Source: an uncultured Bacteroidales bacterium (GTDB taxonomy: Bacteria > Bacteroidota > Bacteroidia > Bacteroidales > Paludibacteraceae). Taken from it: 43,197 nt of DNA. The notes beneath the pieces were generated by a model, which worked only from the letters and a program-made list of their open reading frames with translations, was not told where the DNA came from and made no database searches. Location of the stretch: contig CADCCH010000018.1 of assembly GCA_902799875.1 (NCBI GenBank), positions 1-43,197 of the forward strand. The letters are read 5' to 3'. The position numbers and the translations under genes were made by a program. Each line of letters begins with the position of its first letter. Position 1 is the stretch's first letter. Positions 14,545 to 21,469 of this stretch are shown piece after piece.

Positions 14545-15405
14545 ATGATACTCTATCCGAATTGTAAGATCAATATGGGCTTGCGTGTAGTTCGTAAGCG
14601 TGAGGACGGCTACCATGATTTAGAGACGATTTTTGTCCCTATTTATGGGTTACATGATGAGCTGGAAATCGAGCATACATGCTCGATGACAAACGATATC
14701 GTGTTGGAACAGGAAGGGATTGCGGTGGATTGTAAGCCGGAAGATAACCTGATCGTGAAGTGTTACCGGAAGATGCAGGCCAAATACCCGCAGATCGGTG
14801 GTGTGAAGGTGCGGTTCAAGAAAAACATCCCGTTTGGCGCAGGGCTTGGAGGCGGAAGTAGTGATGCCGCCCATATGGCTATCGCGTTGAATGAGTTGTT
14901 TGGATTGGGGCTTAGCAAAGAGCAACTGGCTGCAGAAGTAGCTGTTTTGGGCGCCGACTGCGCGTTCTTTGTGTATAATGTACCTTGTTTTGCAGAAGGT
15001 ATCGGAGATATCTTGACGCCTATTGAGTTGGATCTGAAGGGAGTACGAATCGTGATGATCAAGCCGGAAGAGGGAGTAAGCACGAAAGAGGCGTATAGCG
15101 GGATAACGATTACCGGTGAAGGACTAGGAGATCTAGAAAAACTAGAAATCCTAGGAAAACTAGATAAATTCACGAACGATTTTGAGGCGACGGTTTTTCC
15201 GAAGCACCCTATTATTGCGGACATCAAAAAGCGCCTACTGGACGCAGGCGCTTATTATGCTTCGATGACAGGAAGCGGATCAACGGTGTTCGGGTTTTTT
15301 AAGAATGATCCGGAAGGTCGTACCGACGCCCGGTTGGCTGCTCTTAAGGAGGAGTTTGCCTCCATGGTACTGCTCGACGATACGTTTGGCGAGTGGAAGG
15401 CCTAA
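14545..15405 (+). CDS. ispE: 4-diphosphocytidyl-2-C-methylerythritol kinase
   Basis: IspE phosphorylates CDP-methylerythritol in the MEP route to isoprenoid precursors. This is a GHMP kinase of 286 residues, the usual length. It starts MILYPNCKINMGLRV, has the ATP loop PFGAGLGGGSSDAA (about 95-108) and the C-terminal motif MTGSGSTVFG. The longer frame from 14506 is rejected because it lies within the promoter. Residues about 194-208 are encoded by five 9-base units CTAGnnnnn, giving Leu at every third residue (GLGDLEKLEILGKLDK). The last 126 bases overlap the end of the convergent sensor kinase. Confidence 0.96.
   Translation: MILYPNCKINMGLRVVRKREDGYHDLETIFVPIYGLHDELEIEHTCSMTNDIVLEQEGIAVDCKPEDNLIVKCYRKMQAKYPQIGGVKVRFKKNIPFGAGLGGGSSDAAHMAIALNELFGLGLSKEQLAAEVAVLGADCAFFVYNVPCFAEGIGDILTPIELDLKGVRIVMIKPEEGVSTKEAYSGITITGEGLGDLEKLEILGKLDKFTNDFEATVFPKHPIIADIKKRLLDAGAYYASMTGSGSTVFGFFKNDPEGRTDARLAALKEEFASMVLLDDTFGEWKA
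15124..15168 (+). repeat. In-frame 9-bp CTAG repeat inside ispE
   Basis: CTAG occurs at 15124, 15133, 15142, 15151 and 15160, exactly 9 bases apart, with varied five-base spacers. The period keeps the reading frame. Leucine codons here are CTA, unlike the TTG common elsewhere in the gene. Confidence 0.85.
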
Positions 15406-16392
15406 TCCCCACCCGCGTTCCTTGGAAGTAAAGCCCGGCTCGAAGATTCGACGCTGGGTTTTATTGTCGATACCCTTACCTGTATCCGATATATCAAGCA
15501 TCACGTCCTGTTCGTTCTCATGGATCCGGAACGAGATCGTTCCCTCTCCGCTGATGGCATCTACCGCGTTCTTGAGCAGATTCTCGATGACCCACTGGAG
15601 CAGCGGAGCATTGAGCATCACGATCCGTTCAACGCCCTGCAGACAACTATCATCTATAAGGATATGCGCGGATATACGTGCGCGCATGTAGGTGACAGCG
15701 TTCTCTACGACCGGAATGAGGTTTTGCGCCTCGAGGGAAGGTTCCGAACCGATCTTCTGGAAACGATCGGCAATCGTCTGCAAGCGTTCTATGTCCCGCT
15801 TCATCTGCGGCACGTATTCATCATTCGGGTATTCATCTGCCAGCAGTTGTTGCCAGGCATTGAGGGAAGAGATTGGTGTACCGAGTTGGTGGGCTGTCTC
15901 TTTGGAAAGTCCCACCCACAAACGGTTCTGCTCACTTCTCTGGGCAACCAGCATGGTGATAACGATGATGGCGATGAAGAGGAAGATGAGTCCGAACTGG
16001 ACGTAGGGCACATAGCGCAATTGCGTCAAGAGCCGACTGTCATCCCAATAGATATACTGGGTTGTTGTCTCGTCTATCCGTATCTCGATCGGACCGTGTT
16101 TGCCGACAGTGTTTTTGCCTTCCTGTACGTTACGGCTTGCCAGGATTTTACCCTGCTCATCGCAGATATAGACGGGGATGGTGGTGTTCTTCTCGATGAT
16201 AGAAGACATCAGATCGATATCCGCGTCGTTATCCGCAAAGATGAGTTGGCGTGTCGCGTCCGCCCAGATGGCCATGTTCTTCTGTTCTTCAACTTGGAGC
16301 GAGCGCGCAAGATTGTTGGTAAACCATACGGAAATAGCCACGATAATCATGGCTATTACCAGTACGATTGTTCCTATCTGTCTATTGGACAT
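15280..16392 (-). CDS. Sensor histidine kinase
   Basis: A 370-residue membrane kinase. It has two membrane segments (about residues 6-27 and 133-151) around a periplasmic sensing region of about 105 residues. A dimerization domain with the phospho-acceptor His in ETAHQLGTPISSL (about residue 168) follows, then an ATPase domain with N box NLLKNAVDAI, G1 DTGKGI and G2 GWGLGLPLAKRI. There is no HAMP, receiver domain or neighbouring response regulator, so the partner is elsewhere. The ATG at 16392 lies 1 base after the oadB stop, so it is the last gene of the decarboxylase operon. Its last 126 bases are antisense to ispE. Confidence 0.93.
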   Translation of the reverse strand: MSNRQIGTIVLVIAMIIVAISVWFTNNLARSLQVEEQKNMAIWADATRQLIFADNDADIDLMSSIIEKNTTIPVYICDEQGKILASRNVQEGKNTVGKHGPIEIRIDETTTQYIYWDDSRLLTQLRYVPYVQFGLIFLFIAIIVITMLVAQRSEQNRLWVGLSKETAHQLGTPISSLNAWQQLLADEYPNDEYVPQMKRDIERLQTIADRFQKIGSEPSLEAQNLIPVVENAVTYMRARISAHILIDDSCLQGVERIVMLNAPLLQWVIENLLKNAVDAISGEGTISFRIHENEQDVMLDISDTGKGIDNKTQRRIFEPGFTSKERGWGLGLPLAKRIVEQYHGGKLLLKSSQPGVGTTFRIILKKPEHR

Positions 16393-16393
16393 A

Positions 16394-17569
16394 TCAACCA
16401 AGCATGGTGAGTAATACACCTGCGGCTACCGCTGAACCGATGACACCGGCTACGTTCGGTCCCATGGCGTGCATCAGCAGGAAGTTCGAAGGATTCTCCT
16501 CCTGTCCGACAGTCTGGCTGACGCGTGCGGCCATAGGCACAGCCGAAACGCCTGCGGAACCGATGAGCGGGTTGATCTTCTCTTTGAGGAAGAGGTTCAT
16601 GAACTTAGCCAGCAGCACACCTCCTGCGCTACCGAGACCGAAGGCCACGATACCCATCGCGAGGATCATCAGGGTCTGCCAGTTGAGGAAGCTGCCTGCT
16701 GTAGCAGTAGCACCTACGGAGAGACCAAGGAAGATGACGACGATGTTCATCAGTTCATTCTGGGCTGTCTTGGAGAGGCGATCCACTACTCCACACTCTT
16801 TCATCAAGTTACCGAGCATCAGACAGCCGATCAGCGGCGCTGCATCAGGCAGGATGAGGGCTACGATAGCCGTGATGATGATCGGGAAGACGATCTTCTC
16901 GGTTTTGCTAACAGGACGAAGCTGCCCCATCTTGATGGCACGCTCTTTCTTGGTAGTCAGCGCACGCATAATAGGCGGTTGAATAACCGGCACGAGCGCC
17001 ATGTAGCTGTATGCTGCAATAGCAATCGGGCCCAAGAGATGCGGGGCTAACTTGGAAGTCAGGAAGATGGACGTAGGACCATCTGCTCCACCGATGATAC
17101 CAATTGAACCGGCTTCAGCAGGGGTAAAGCCCATCGCGTTCGCACAGAGGAAGGTCACGAAGATACCAATCTGTGCTGCAGCTCCAAGGATGAGCGATTT
17201 TGGGTTCGCGATGAGTGGACCGAAGTCGGTCATAGCCCCTACTCCGATGAAGATCAGACAAGGATAGACTCCCAGTTTGACACCCATATAGAGTACGTCA
17301 AGCAGGCCTCCTTCTTTGAGAATGGCACCGTAGGAGTGGTAAGCCGGGCTATTCTCATCCAAGAATGCCGACCACAACTCACTATGGAACATCTCCGCGC
17401 CCGGTAGGTTCGTCAGAAGCATACCGAAGGCGATCGGAAGCAGCAAGAGCGGCTCGTATTTCTTGTGAATAGCCAAATACAGGAGGAAGAAACTAACGAG
17501 CAACATTACTGCCTGTTGCCACGTCAGTTGCATAAATCCCATATTTTGGAAGAACTCTAAAATATTCAT
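16394..17569 (-). CDS. oadB: Na+-transporting decarboxylase beta subunit
   Basis: The membrane subunit couples decarboxylation of carboxybiotin to sodium export. The 391-residue product is highly hydrophobic with about nine or more membrane segments and the conserved pump regions [20 protein letters not shown] and [15 protein letters not shown] start at [11 protein letters not shown] because the longer frame runs through the CTAG repeats. In this operon it most likely serves methylmalonyl-CoA decarboxylase (mmdB) rather than oxaloacetate decarboxylase. Confidence 0.95.
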   Translation of the reverse strand: MNILEFFQNMGFMQLTWQQAVMLLVSFFLLYLAIHKKYEPLLLLPIAFGMLLTNLPGAEMFHSELWSAFLDENSPAYHSYGAILKEGGLLDVLYMGVKLGVYPCLIFIGVGAMTDFGPLIANPKSLILGAAAQIGIFVTFLCANAMGFTPAEAGSIGIIGGADGPTSIFLTSKLAPHLLGPIAIAAYSYMALVPVIQPPIMRALTTKKERAIKMGQLRPVSKTEKIVFPIIITAIVALILPDAAPLIGCLMLGNLMKECGVVDRLSKTAQNELMNIVVIFLGLSVGATATAGSFLNWQTLMILAMGIVAFGLGSAGGVLLAKFMNLFLKEKINPLIGSAGVSAVPMAARVSQTVGQEENPSNFLLMHAMGPNVAGVIGSAVAAGVLLTMLG

Positions 17570-17583
17570 AATCTGTTGTTTTG

Positions 17584-17623
17584 ATAGTCTACTAGTCAAC
17601 TAGTCTACTAGAATACTAGATTA
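17584..17623. repeat. 8-bp CTAG tandem repeat before oadB
   Basis: CTAG occurs at 17592, 17600, 17608 and 17616, exactly 8 bases apart (CTAGTCAA, CTAGTCTA, CTAGAATA, CTAGATTA), with an imperfect fifth unit before them. The last unit contains the stop codon of the biotin carrier gene. It fills most of the gap to oadB. Confidence 0.85.
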
Positions 17624-18061
17624 TCCCAAAACAATGAGCAGGTCGTCTTGCATCACGTTTTGACCAGGAGTTACGGCAATTTGTTTTACCGTACCATCTG
17701 CTTCAGCCATGATGGCGTTCTCCATCTTCATGGACTCGAGCGTCAGGAGTGTGTCACCTTTCTTAACGGCTTGACCTTCGCTAACGAGCACTTTGATTAC
17801 CGATCCGGGCAGCGGACTCTTCACCTGAACACCTGCAGCAGGTGCAGCGGGTTTCGGAGCTTCTGCTTTGGGAGCAGTAGGAGCGGCTTGCGGAGCAGGT
17901 GCAGCAACCGGTTTAGCAGCAGGAGCCACCTTCGGTGCAGCCTTTTCGGTCTCTACTTCGTATACTTTGCCGTTGACGGTTACTTTGGTCTTACCGGCTT
18001 CGAGTTCTTCTACTGCGCATTTATATTCTGCGCCGTTGAGTTTGAATGCAAATTCTTTCAT
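17621..18061 (-). CDS. Biotin carrier subunit of the decarboxylase
   Basis: A 146-residue biotinyl protein that carries CO2 between the carboxyltransferase and the membrane pump. The C-terminal 70 residues form a biotinyl domain with the lysine in ESMKMEN (about residue 112). A long Ala/Pro/Lys linker (about 45-75) acts as the swinging arm. The N-terminal part (MKEFAFKLNGAEYKCAVEE) is typical of MmdC/GcdC-type subunits. It lies between oadG and oadB. Confidence 0.93.
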   Translation of the reverse strand: MKEFAFKLNGAEYKCAVEELEAGKTKVTVNGKVYEVETEKAAPKVAPAAKPVAAPAPQAAPTAPKAEAPKPAAPAAGVQVKSPLPGSVIKVLVSEGQAVKKGDTLLTLESMKMENAIMAEADGTVKQIAVTPGQNVMQDDLLIVLG

Positions 18062-18118
18062 ATAATTTATTATTAAATTTCACAGATTTGTCATACCTTG
18101 CAGGTACGACGAATCATA

Positions 18119-18424
18119 TTAAAATCCTATATTATTAAAACCTTCTGATTTGGGGTTCCACGCGGTATCCCTGGTTTGCGAAGAGATCATGGAAGTAGGT
18201 GCATCGTGCTTGGACGCCTTAGCCAAATGTAAGGCCATGGCGATGGCTGCGATCACATCGGTCTCCTCTTTCTCTTTTTTCGGATACTTGGGTGCCGTTG
18301 CTTTCTGCATAATAAAGCCAAATCCCATCAGGATAAAGACGAGGCAGACAAGAAGCGCCAGGACGATACCGAAACCAAGACCGGTTACAATCCATGTATC
18401 TGCTGTAACTGCTAAAAGTACCAT
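18119..18424 (-). CDS. oadG: Na+ pump decarboxylase gamma subunit
   Basis: A 101-residue protein with one N-terminal membrane segment (about residues 10-38, GLGFGIVLALLVCLVFILMG) and a polar C-terminal tail that contacts the other subunits. Length, topology and position between mmdA and the biotin carrier fit the OadG/MmdD family. It starts 2 bases after mmdA. Confidence 0.85.
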   Translation of the reverse strand: MVLLAVTADTWIVTGLGFGIVLALLVCLVFILMGFGFIMQKATAPKYPKKEKEETDVIAAIAMALHLAKASKHDAPTSMISSQTRDTAWNPKSEGFNNIGF

Positions 18425-18426
18425 AA

Positions 18427-19983
18427 TTACAGAGGTATATTAGAGTGTTTCTTAAGCGGGTTGGTCAGACGTTTGGTCTGGAGCATCTCGAAGGCACGAA
18501 TGATGCGGCTACGGGTGTAGCGCGGTTCGATGACATCGTCGATGTAACCGCGGTTAGCTGCCTGATAAGGAGAAGCGAACAGATCTTTGTACTCTGCCTC
18601 TTTCTCTGCGATGAAGGCTTTCTTCTCTGCGGGATCTTCGATGGCCTTGATAGCCTTGGCTTGCAGCACACCCACTGCTCCACTCGCACCCATTACTGCG
18701 ATCTCTGCGTTCGGCCATGCGTAGCACATATCGCCGCGGAGTTGCTTGCAACTCATCACGATGTGCGAACCGCCGTACGACTTACGAACAGTAATGGTAA
18801 CTTTCGGAACGGTTGCTTCGCCATACGCGAACATCAGTTTTGCGCCATGATCGATGATACCAGCGTACTCTTGTCCGGTTCCGCAAAGGAAGCCCGGAAC
18901 GTCCACGAGTGTGAGAATCTGGATGTTAAACGCGTCGCAGAAACGTACGAAACGAGCGGCTTTGCGGGAAGCGTCGCAGTCGAGTACACCTGCCAACCAA
19001 GACGGCTGGTTTGCGATGATACCGGTGGAACGACCGTTGAAACGAGCGAAACCGCAGATGACGTTCTTGGCGTAGTCTTTGTGCACCTCCATGAAGTCGC
19101 CGTTATCGACGATGGTATTGATAATCTCGTGCATGTCGTAGGGTTTATTCGGATCGTCCGGAACGATGTCGTTCAAGTTGTCATCCACGCGGGTGATGTC
19201 ATCGGTGCATGCAACTACCGGAGCTTCCTCCATATTGTTCTGCGGAATGAAGGAAACGAGACGACGCACTTCAGCGAGTGCCTCTTCTTCGGTCGCAGCC
19301 ACAAAATGGGTCACACCGGACTTGGTAGCATGGATATGTGCGCCACCGAGTTGCTCAACCGTCACATCTTCACCGGTAACGGACTTCACTACCTTCGGAC
19401 CAGTGATGAACATGTAGGAGTTCTGCTCGGTCATCATAATGAAGTCGGTGAGTGCCGGGCTGTATACAGCGCCGCCGGCACACGGACCAAAGATGACGGA
19501 GATTTGGGGTACGACACCCGAAGCAAGGATGTTACGCTCAAAGATCTCGGCGTAGCCTGCGAGAGCACAAGCACCTTCCTGGATACGTGCTCCACCCGAG
19601 TCGTTGAGACCGATGATCGGTGCACCGAGTTTCATAGCCTGATCCATGACGTTACAAATCTTCTGCGCCATGGTCTCCGAGAGCGAACCGCCGATAACGG
19701 TTGCGTCCTGCGCAAAAACGAAAACCAGACGGCCATCGATCGTACCCGATCCTACTGCTACACCATCACCGAGGAACACTTTCTTCTCCATACCGAAGTC
19801 ATGGCAACGGTGGGTGAGGAACATATTCACTTCTTCGAACGAACCTTCGTCGAGCAGCATGTTAATACGCTCGCGGCAGGTATAACTGCCTTTTGCGTGA
19901 TGTTTTTCTACGGCTGCTTCACCGCCTCCGGCAATCGCCTTCTCGCGGTTCTCTATCAGTTTATTTAATTTAGCTTGATCCAT
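18427..19983 (-). CDS. mmdA: Methylmalonyl-CoA decarboxylase/carboxyltransferase alpha
   Basis: A 518-residue acyl-CoA carboxyltransferase that moves the carboxyl of methylmalonyl-CoA to biotin, giving propionyl-CoA. Two crotonase-like halves are visible. Motifs include LNDSGGARIQEGACALAGYA and FGPCAGGAVYSPALTDFIMM (oxyanion holes) and GFLCGTGQEYAGIIDHGAK in the C-terminal half. The closely related propionyl-CoA carboxylase beta subunit has the same fold. The neighbouring oadB, oadG, carrier and epimerase genes decide for the sodium-pumping decarboxylase. Confidence 0.95.
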   Translation of the reverse strand: MDQAKLNKLIENREKAIAGGGEAAVEKHHAKGSYTCRERINMLLDEGSFEEVNMFLTHRCHDFGMEKKVFLGDGVAVGSGTIDGRLVFVFAQDATVIGGSLSETMAQKICNVMDQAMKLGAPIIGLNDSGGARIQEGACALAGYAEIFERNILASGVVPQISVIFGPCAGGAVYSPALTDFIMMTEQNSYMFITGPKVVKSVTGEDVTVEQLGGAHIHATKSGVTHFVAATEEEALAEVRRLVSFIPQNNMEEAPVVACTDDITRVDDNLNDIVPDDPNKPYDMHEIINTIVDNGDFMEVHKDYAKNVICGFARFNGRSTGIIANQPSWLAGVLDCDASRKAARFVRFCDAFNIQILTLVDVPGFLCGTGQEYAGIIDHGAKLMFAYGEATVPKVTITVRKSYGGSHIVMSCKQLRGDMCYAWPNAEIAVMGASGAVGVLQAKAIKAIEDPAEKKAFIAEKEAEYKDLFASPYQAANRGYIDDVIEPRYTRSRIIRAFEMLQTKRLTNPLKKHSNIPL

Positions 19984-20011
19984 AATTCAAAATTAAGAAT
20001 TGAAAATTAAG
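19984..20011. repeat. 7-bp AATT repeat between mce and mmdA
   Basis: Heptamers AATTCAA, AATTAAG, AATTGAA, AATTAAG follow one another and continue into AATTATT at the mce stop. They fill the whole gap between the two genes. Confidence 0.75.
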
Positions 20012-20013
20012 AA

Positions 20014-20427
20014 TTATTTAGGTTGCTGGCACAACTCAGTAAGGACACCCTTGGTAGATTTCGGGTGAAGGAAAGCAATCATAAGGTTCTCAGCGCCTTT
20101 ACGCGGAGCCTTGTCAATGAGTTGGATACCTGCAGCCTCGCATTCTGCAAGCGCTTCAGCAACGTTCTCCACGTTGAAAGCTACGTGGTGAACACCACCG
20201 CGACCACCGTTCTTCTCGATGAACTTAGCGATCGTGGACTCCGGGCTCGTCGGCTCGAGAAGCTCGATCTTCACTTCGCCTACCTTAAAGAAAGCAGTAC
20301 GAACCTTTTGATCCTCAACTACTTCAATTGAATAACACTTGTTTCCGGAAAGGAACTCAAAGAAGGGAGCAGCCTCTTCGATAGAGGTAACTGCAATACC
20401 CAAATGCTCAATGTGTGTGGGTTTCAT
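20014..20427 (-). CDS. mce: Methylmalonyl-CoA epimerase
   Basis: Interconverts (R)- and (S)-methylmalonyl-CoA, the step before decarboxylation to propionyl-CoA. The 137-residue product is a VOC-fold enzyme. It begins THIEHLGIAVTSIEEA (metal-ligand His) and has VHHVAFNVENV in the middle and LIDKAPRKGAEN and FLHPKSTKGVLTEL near the end. It is the first gene of the mce-mmdA-oadG-carrier-oadB-kinase operon. Confidence 0.96.
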   Translation of the reverse strand: MKPTHIEHLGIAVTSIEEAAPFFEFLSGNKCYSIEVVEDQKVRTAFFKVGEVKIELLEPTSPESTIAKFIEKNGGRGGVHHVAFNVENVAEALAECEAAGIQLIDKAPRKGAENLMIAFLHPKSTKGVLTELCQQPK

Positions 20428-20471
20428 AATGAATATATTTTAGTTTTATGTTATCAGATTTACAAATCGGC

Positions 20472-20505
20472 TGCAAAGTTACGAAAAAATAATGACATAC
20501 ACAAG
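20472..20505 (-). promoter_or_regulatory. Promoter of the decarboxylase operon
   Basis: On the minus strand, CTTGTGTATGTC is followed after the 20-base spacing by TAACTTTGCA. The -33 element lies within the terminator hairpin of the upstream gene. Confidence 0.72.
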
Positions 20506-20513
20506 AGTGTATG
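20496..20513 (-). terminator. Terminator after the esterase gene
   Basis: CATACAC pairs with GTGTATG around a four-base loop, with T-rich sequence following on the minus strand. It separates the gyrA-esterase run from the decarboxylase operon while sharing bases with the next promoter. Confidence 0.6.
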
Positions 20514-20529
20514 CCATTTTTATTGAATT

Positions 20530-21468
20530 TTATTTTCCTAACAGAAATTTAAGCGGTATATCCAACCGTGAACGCCATGAATTTTCATCGTGTGCGTGAC
20601 CGGGGAAGAAGCGGTACATGAAATGGTTCTCATCCCACCCCGCTGCAATCAGCATGTCATTGATAGCTTGTTGAGAGTCCGCATAATTGGCATCGAGTGT
20701 CTGATCCCCGCGATCAAAATACAGCAGACAGGAATTGGCCTGTAAGTGCAGACGCAGGTACTCACGATAAGCGGTAATCGCGTCCGGATCCGGGTTATTA
20801 ACGCTTGCTGCAAGGGTGCTATGAGTGGACATACATGCGGCGCCGGCAAAGAGATGCGGGTACTTACAGAGAGCGTAAGACGATATGAGTCCTCCGCAAC
20901 TGCTGCCCATGATCCAGGTGTGCTCCCGATCCGGATAGGTGGCATAGACCGAATCGATGAAGGGTTTCACTTCCTCTACGAGGAAACGAAGATAGTCATT
21001 GCCCTTCGGTGTACCGAGTCCGTCGTACAATTGCTTGCCGGCCGGAAGGAGTTCAGCTACATCGTCCGGGCAGTATTCCGCTACACGCTCCATGGTGTTG
21101 GTTCGGTTATCTATTCCGACGACGATAGTGGGACGAATAGTGTTTTGTGCAATCAGACTATCCATCGCTTCATCGACACCCCATTCCTGCTTGTTCCATG
21201 TAATGGAGGCATCAAAGAGCATGGTCCCATCGTGCATATACAGAACGTCGTAATGAGCTGTAGAATCATAGTTTGCTGGCACATAGACACGAATGGCGCG
21301 AGCAGGAACGAACTGTGAGGTAAAAGAAGGATAGATATCAATTCGCGAGGGAGTCTGAATGATTTCCTGGTTTTGTGGATTATCAGAGGAATCCGAGTTC
21401 GTGTTTGTTTTTTTCTCGCAGGCAGTCAGTGAGAATGCTGCCAAAAGGATCAAAAAGAGGTTTTTCAT
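20530..21468 (-). CDS. Esterase-like lipoprotein (alpha/beta hydrolase)
   Basis: A 312-residue protein with a lipoprotein signal (LLAAFSLTACEKK; Cys is the lipid site), so it is anchored in the envelope. The body matches the esterase D/CE1-like alpha/beta hydrolases: VLYMHDGTMLFD, GIDNRTNTMERVAEY, the nucleophile Ser in GSSCGG (about residue 193), and a His near the end (GHAHDENSWRSRL). Substrate unknown; feruloyl or acetyl esters of polysaccharides or siderophore esters are possible. It lies 1 base after the fusion transporter gene. Confidence 0.85.
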   Translation of the reverse strand: MKNLFLILLAAFSLTACEKKTNTNSDSSDNPQNQEIIQTPSRIDIYPSFTSQFVPARAIRVYVPANYDSTAHYDVLYMHDGTMLFDASITWNKQEWGVDEAMDSLIAQNTIRPTIVVGIDNRTNTMERVAEYCPDDVAELLPAGKQLYDGLGTPKGNDYLRFLVEEVKPFIDSVYATYPDREHTWIMGSSCGGLISSYALCKYPHLFAGAACMSTHSTLAASVNNPDPDAITAYREYLRLHLQANSCLLYFDRGDQTLDANYADSQQAINDMLIAAGWDENHFMYRFFPGHAHDENSWRSRLDIPLKFLLGK

Positions 21469-21469
21469 A

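Noticed and set aside
15520..16410. 296-residue plus-strand frame opposite the sensor kinase
   Set aside because: It is a shadow of the kinase gene, which has clear HisKA and ATPase motifs on the other strand. The frame has no protein-like features.
17648..18076. Cysteine- and Ser-rich 142-residue frame opposite the biotin carrier
   Set aside because: It is the antisense of the Ala/Pro-rich linker, which gives a repetitive artefact.
18445..19968. 507-residue plus-strand frame opposite mmdA
   Set aside because: It is a long antisense shadow caused by codon bias of mmdA, without domains or start signals.
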